Source: Sipunculus nudus (Eukaryota; Annelida; Sipuncula; Golfingiida; Sipunculidae). Taken from it: a DNA stretch of 64,000 nt. The stretch is from assembly GCA_026874595.1 (NCBI GenBank), contig CM049322.1:61064532-61128531 (forward strand). The letters run 5' to 3'. Made by a program: the position numbers and the translations under genes. Under the pieces are notes generated by a model. The model was not told where the DNA came from and searched no databases. It worked only from the letters and a program-made list of their open reading frames with translations. Within the stretch, counting starts at the first letter, position 1, and every line of letters begins with the position of its first letter. Positions 59,101-64,000 of this stretch are shown piece after piece.

Positions 59101-62100
59101 TCCGCACATGTAGCTTTGTGCTGCCGTTACCATGGTTACCAAATTTGTGGGTTAAACTTGACGATCTGAAAATATGCAGTTTTTGGCTTCTATCTCGGTT
59201 AATATTTATGTTTCAAGGGTCTAGTTTTTTGCATAAGGCTGCTTCTCCTTGGTTCTAAGTCATTCAATTGCAAGTATCGTCAAATTTCGCTCGGTTTATC
59301 ATCAAACGAGAAAAAAACGAGATTTCACGGAAATGCTTATAACTCGGCGACTTTTACAGCTACACAGGTCTAGTTTTCGGCATTTCATAACATATGACCA
59401 GCTTGACACGCCAGAAAAGAAATCAGGCCAAATCTCGCACCATATCTCGTCAAGCGAGAAAAAAACGAGATATCATGGAAATGCTTATAACTAGGCGACT
59501 TTTACAGCTACTCAGGTCTAGTTTTTGGCATTTGGTAACATTTGGCAAACTTGACATAGTAAAACTGCGATACTTGGCGAAATCTCGCACTATATCTGGT
59601 CAAATGTGGAAAAACGAGATTTCACAGAAATGCATATAAGTCGGCGACTTTCACGGCTAGACAGGTCTAGTTTTTGGCATTCATTAACATTTGGACGGCT
59701 TGACATGACAAACCTGCAAGACTGGCCAAATCTCGCACCATATCTTGTCAAACGAGAAAACACGAGAGTACACGGAAATGCTTATAACTCGGCGACTTTT
59801 ACAGCTAGACGGATCTAGTTTTCGCCATTTCGTAACGTTTGGCCGTCTTGACATAATAAAACTGCTCGTCTTGCCAAATCTCGTACTATATCTCGTCAAG
59901 TGAGAAAAAACATGATTTCACGTAAATGCTGATAACACGGCGACTTTTGCAGCTAGACAGGTTTAGTTTCCGGCATTTTGTAATATTTGACAAACTTGAC
60001 ATGAAAAAACTGGAAATCTCGCCAAAGCTCGCACCATTTCCCGTCAAACGAGAAAACACGAGATTTCATGCAAATGCTTATAACTCAGCGGCTTTTATAG
60101 CTAGACAGGTCTAGTTTTCGGCATTTCATATCATTTGGCCAGCTTGACATGACAAACCTGAAAACGTCTCACTGCTTCTTGTTAAACGAGATTAACGGGA
60201 TTTCATGAAAAAAATTTTGAACTTGGTCCCTTTTACACTAGAAATATATGCAGCTGTTAAAGGTCAGCATGCATAAATAAACATATTATCCGTTTCTGCT
60301 GCCCCCACAATGTTGCTCATTCATATGACTGTTTCTACATGCACTCTCTGTCTATCTGTCTCTATCATTTCCATTTCCGGCAAGCGCATGACCTCTGGTC
60401 ATCTTGTCTTTTTGTTTGTTTGTTTGTTTGTCACGACTCTCCAGGTCACACTTTTGCATCAATCAACTTGAAACTTACAGGCTTGATTGACAAACCGATT
60501 TCTAGGTGCCCTATTGTTTTTGGTCAACATTGCTCCAAGGTCAAGGGTCAAAGTCACGACAGGTATGGTTAACGGTTTTTGCACCATAACTTCGCCATAA
60601 ATAGGCTTATCCACTTCTGCAATAGCTCATTTTTTTCGTCATCACCTGGCCTTTCTTTTTGACATGTAGCTTACTTAAGTTTGCCGTTACCATGGTTATA
60701 TTTTTTGGGCCAAAATCATGGAAATTGGAAATAACACGACCACTTTTTGTAACTTTGTCAATTTTTAAGCTACAGACGTCTGGTTTTGGTCATTATGTAC
60801 CTTATAGGCAGCTTGACATAATAAAACTGAAAGTCTCGCCAAATCTCGCACCATTTCTCGCCAAACGAGAGTTTCCGAGATTTCATTAAATATGACCTAC
60901 AGGTCGAATTTTTTTAACAGTGGCTTTGAAAGTGACATATTTTCTGTTGTTTTGTATTATCTCGAACTTGTTTTTTCATTTTTCGGAAATAGCCAACAGG
61001 GGGCGTGGTACATGAAACACTGTAACATATCATTTTTCTGCAATATCTCAAAAAATATTAAACGTGACACCATTTTTTTGGTGGTATCTGAAACTAGGAA
61101 CATGGGCTTATTGCTCCGCACATGTAGCTTTGTACTGCCGTTACCATGGTTACCAAATTTTGGGGTAAAACGTGACAGCTTGAAAATACGAAGTTTACCT
61201 GCTTCTATCTCTGTTGATATTTGCCATAGAAAGGTCTGGTTTTCGGCGTTAGACTGCATCCGTCTAGTTCTTAGTCATTCAATCGCAAGTCTCGTCATAT
61301 CTCGCACCGTTTCTCGTGAAACGAGAACACGTGACCATTCAAAAAAATGCCTGTAATTCTGTCATTTTTTACGCTACAGACACATGGTTTGCAGCACTGG
61401 ATAGCGGCTGACACTCGCAGTCACATTCAGGGGTCACATTGTTAGTCTCGTCAAATCTCGCGCCGTTTTTCGCCAAACCACGAAGACACGTGCCGTCGCC
61501 GCAAGTGGCGGCAGGGTCCTTACGGTGGGCGGCCGGCGTGTGCAGCGGTCCGTGACGGCCTCTCCTGGCCCCATCTATTATCATACGTGTTGGAGGCACA
61601 GTCACAACTTTATTGCTTGCCGGAAATCTTCGATTTCCGCAAGCATGTTCGTCAGTTGCGTATGTCTGTTTGTTGCTTGCCGGAAATCTTCGATTTCGGC
61701 AAGCATGTTCGTCAGTTGCGTATGTCTGTTTGTCTCTTTGTCTGTTTGTTTGTTTGTTTGTCACGACTCTCCAGGTCACACTTTTGCATCAATCAACTTG
61801 AAACTTACAGGCTTGATTGACAAACCGATTTCTAGGTGCCCTATTGTTTTTGGTCAACATTGCTCCAAGGTCAAGGGTCAAGGTCACGACAGGTATGGTT
61901 AACGGTTTTTGCACTATAACTTCGCCATAAATAGGCTTATCCACTTCTGCAATAGCTCATTTTTTTCGTCATCATCTGGCCTTTCTTTTGACATGTAGCT
62001 TACTTAAATTTGCCGTTACCATGGTTACATTTTTTGGGGGAGGAATAATGGGATTTCGTGATATTTTTCAAATTTGCAGCAATCGTACTGATTCTGAGAT

Positions 62101-64000
62101 ATTTTATGTAACACAAGAATATCTCGAAATTGTTTTTTCAGATTTTGGAAATGGCCGCCAGGGGGCGTTGCAGATGAAAAAACATGAAAATTTGTTTTGG
62201 TGCTATACCTCCAGAACTATTAAACATTGGGCCATTTCCATCACAGCACCTTCAACTGGGGTCCATGGGCTTATTTTTGCGCATAGGTGCCAAAGTGCGC
62301 TATTGCCAGATTTCTCTATTTTTGGGGTAAAACTTTTGAATTTTGAAAATATGCAGTTTTCAGCTTCTAACTCTGTCAGTTTTTATGCTGGGGAGGTCAT
62401 TTTTTTGCATCTTGTAGCCCTTAGTGAATTCTCGGTGATCCAATCAAAAATCTTGCAAAATCTCGCACTGTTTCTCGTCAAACGAGAGTCTTCGAGATTT
62501 CATTAAATATGACCTACAGGTTGCATTATTTTAACAATGGCTTTGAAATTGATATATTTTGTGTTATTTATAAATATCTCGAAATCAGTTTTTCATTTTT
62601 TGGAAATAGCCACCAGGGGGCGTGGTACATGAAACACTGTAACATATCATTTTTCTGCAATATCTAAAATAATTTTAAACATGGCACAATTTTTATCGTT
62701 GTATCTTAAACTAGGAACATTGGCTTATTCCTCCGCACATGTAGCTTTGTGCTGCCGTTACCATGGTTACCAAATTTGTGGGTTAAACTTGACGATCTGA
62801 AAATATGCAGTTTTTGGCTTCTATCTCGGTTAATATTTATGTTTCAAGGGTCTAGTTTTTTGCATAAGGCTGCTTCTCCTTGGTTCTAAGTCATTCAATT
62901 GCAAGTATCGTCAAATTTCGCTCGGTTTATCATCAAACGAGAAAAAAACGAGATTTCACGGAAATGCTTATAACTCGGCGACTTTTACAGCTACACAGGT
63001 CTAGTTTTCGGCATTTCATAACATATGACCAGCTTGACACGCCAGAAAAGAAATCAGGCCAAATCTCGCACCATATCTCGTCAAGCGAGAAAAAAACGAG
63101 ATATCATGGAAATGCTTATAACTAGGCGACTTTTACAGCTACTCAGGTCTAGTTTTTGGCATTTGGTAACATTTGGCAAACTTGACATAGTAAAACTGCG
63201 ATACTTGGCGAAATCTCGCACTATATCTGGTCAAATGTGGAAAAACGAGATTTCACAGAAATGCATATAAGTCGGCGACTTTCACGGCTAGACAGGTCTA
63301 GTTTTTGGCATTCATTAACATTTGACGGCTTGACATGACAAACCTGCAAGACTGGCCAAATCTCGCACCATATCTTGTCAAACGAGAAAACACGAGAGTA
63401 CACGGAAATGCTTATAACTCGGCGACTTTTACAGCTAGACGGATCTAGTTTTCGCCATTTCGTAACGTTTGGCCGTCTTGACATAATAAAACTGCTCGTC
63501 TTGCCAAATCTCGTACTATATCTCGTCAAGTGAGAAAAAACATGATTTCACGTAAATGCTGATAACACGGCGACTTTTGCAGCTAGACAGGTTTAGTTTC
63601 CGGCATTTTGTAATATTTGACAAACTTGACATGAAAAAACTGGAAATCTCGCCAAAGCTCGCACCATTTCCCGTCAAACGAGAAAACACGAGATTTCATG
63701 CAAATGCTTATAACTCAGCGGCTTTTATAGCTAGACAGGTCTAGTTTTCGGCATTTCATATCATTTGGCCAGCTTGACATGACAAACCTGAAACGTCTCA
63801 CTGCTTCTTGTTAAACGAGATTAACGGGATTTCATGAAAAAAATTTTGAACTTGGTCCCTTTTACACTAGAAATATATGCAGCTGTTAAAGGTCAGCATG
63901 CATAAATAAACATATTATCCGTTTCTGCTGCCCCCACAATGTTGCTCATTCATATGACTGTTTCTACATGCACTCTCTGTCTATCTGTCTCTATCATTTC

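Larger units (their letters stand above)
45856..64000. repeat. 3.63-kb higher-order tandem repeat, five copies
   Basis: Unit starts lie at about 45856, 49485, 53114, 56743 and 60373 (periods 3,629, 3,629, 3,629 and 3,630 bp). The window ends a few bases before a sixth. Units 2-5 are almost identical, differing by rare single-base changes (for example ttaagttt/ttaaattt, an extra A near 58999, an extra G near 62034, one A lost near 63790). Unit 1 is more diverged. Each unit contains two AGGTCA clusters, four CCATGG sites, three CTCF-like cores, one GC-rich module, two hairpins and about seven dyad monomers. The repeated open frames of 60-172 codons belong to the repeat. Confidence 0.97.

Overview
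This window is eukaryotic, most likely from a marine invertebrate and plausibly a bivalve mollusc. The reasons are the AT-rich, intron-like background, a rolling-circle transposon of the animal Helentron type, TA-flanked MITEs, and long arrays of AGGTCA-rich tandem repeats of a kind I associate with mollusc genomes. I cannot name the species. There is no prokaryotic gene organisation, no RNA gene I can support, and no confident host gene. The only convincing protein-coding sequence is the transposon.

Layout. (1) 1-2748: just over two copies of a 1,274-bp tandem unit. (2) 2749-7900: degenerate relatives of the same repeats, a 120-150-bp AGGTCA repeat (about 3590-4440), a possible poly(A)-tailed retroposon and an (AAT)n microsatellite. 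(3) 7916-16992: five higher-order units of 1.73-2.08 kb, each with a GT-rich leader, AGGTCA half-sites, a palindromic CCATGG motif and 3 or 4 monomers of about 330 bp; every monomer carries a CTCF-like core. (4) 16993-20050: a related unit with about 16 monomers of about 148 bp, most with a nested dyad. (5) 20051-40112: a 20-kb non-satellite island. It holds 0.9-kb direct repeats, a Helentron on the minus strand (23715-30240), four MITE-like elements, a degenerate AT-rich repeat field (32.0-37.5 kb) and C-rich minisatellites (38.0-39.06 kb). (6) 40113-45855: the 148-bp satellite again, in units of 2,028 and 1,819 bp. (7) 45856-64000: five copies of a 3.63-kb higher-order repeat that runs off the window.

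The Helentron encodes, in order, a 23-residue tandem repeat resembling the STPR DNA-binding repeat, an OTU cysteine protease, a HUH Rep nuclease, a PIF1-like helicase and a C-terminal EEP (AP-type) endonuclease. A one-base frame change at about 26847 separates the HUH histidines from the catalytic tyrosines, so as written the copy cannot make one continuous protein.

The most interesting non-coding feature is that all the satellite families share a small set of modules: CTCF-like cores, AGGTCA direct repeats, a CCATGG quasi-palindrome, a GCTTGCCGG hairpin, an everted TGACCT/AGGTCA palindrome followed by CTAG, and the nested dyad. The inverted GCTTGCCGGAAAT/ATTTCCGGCAAGC pair, the terminal hairpin plus CTAG, the tetranucleotide microsatellite and internal tandem monomers suggest that the arrays grew from non-autonomous Helentron-like elements. 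That link is inference.
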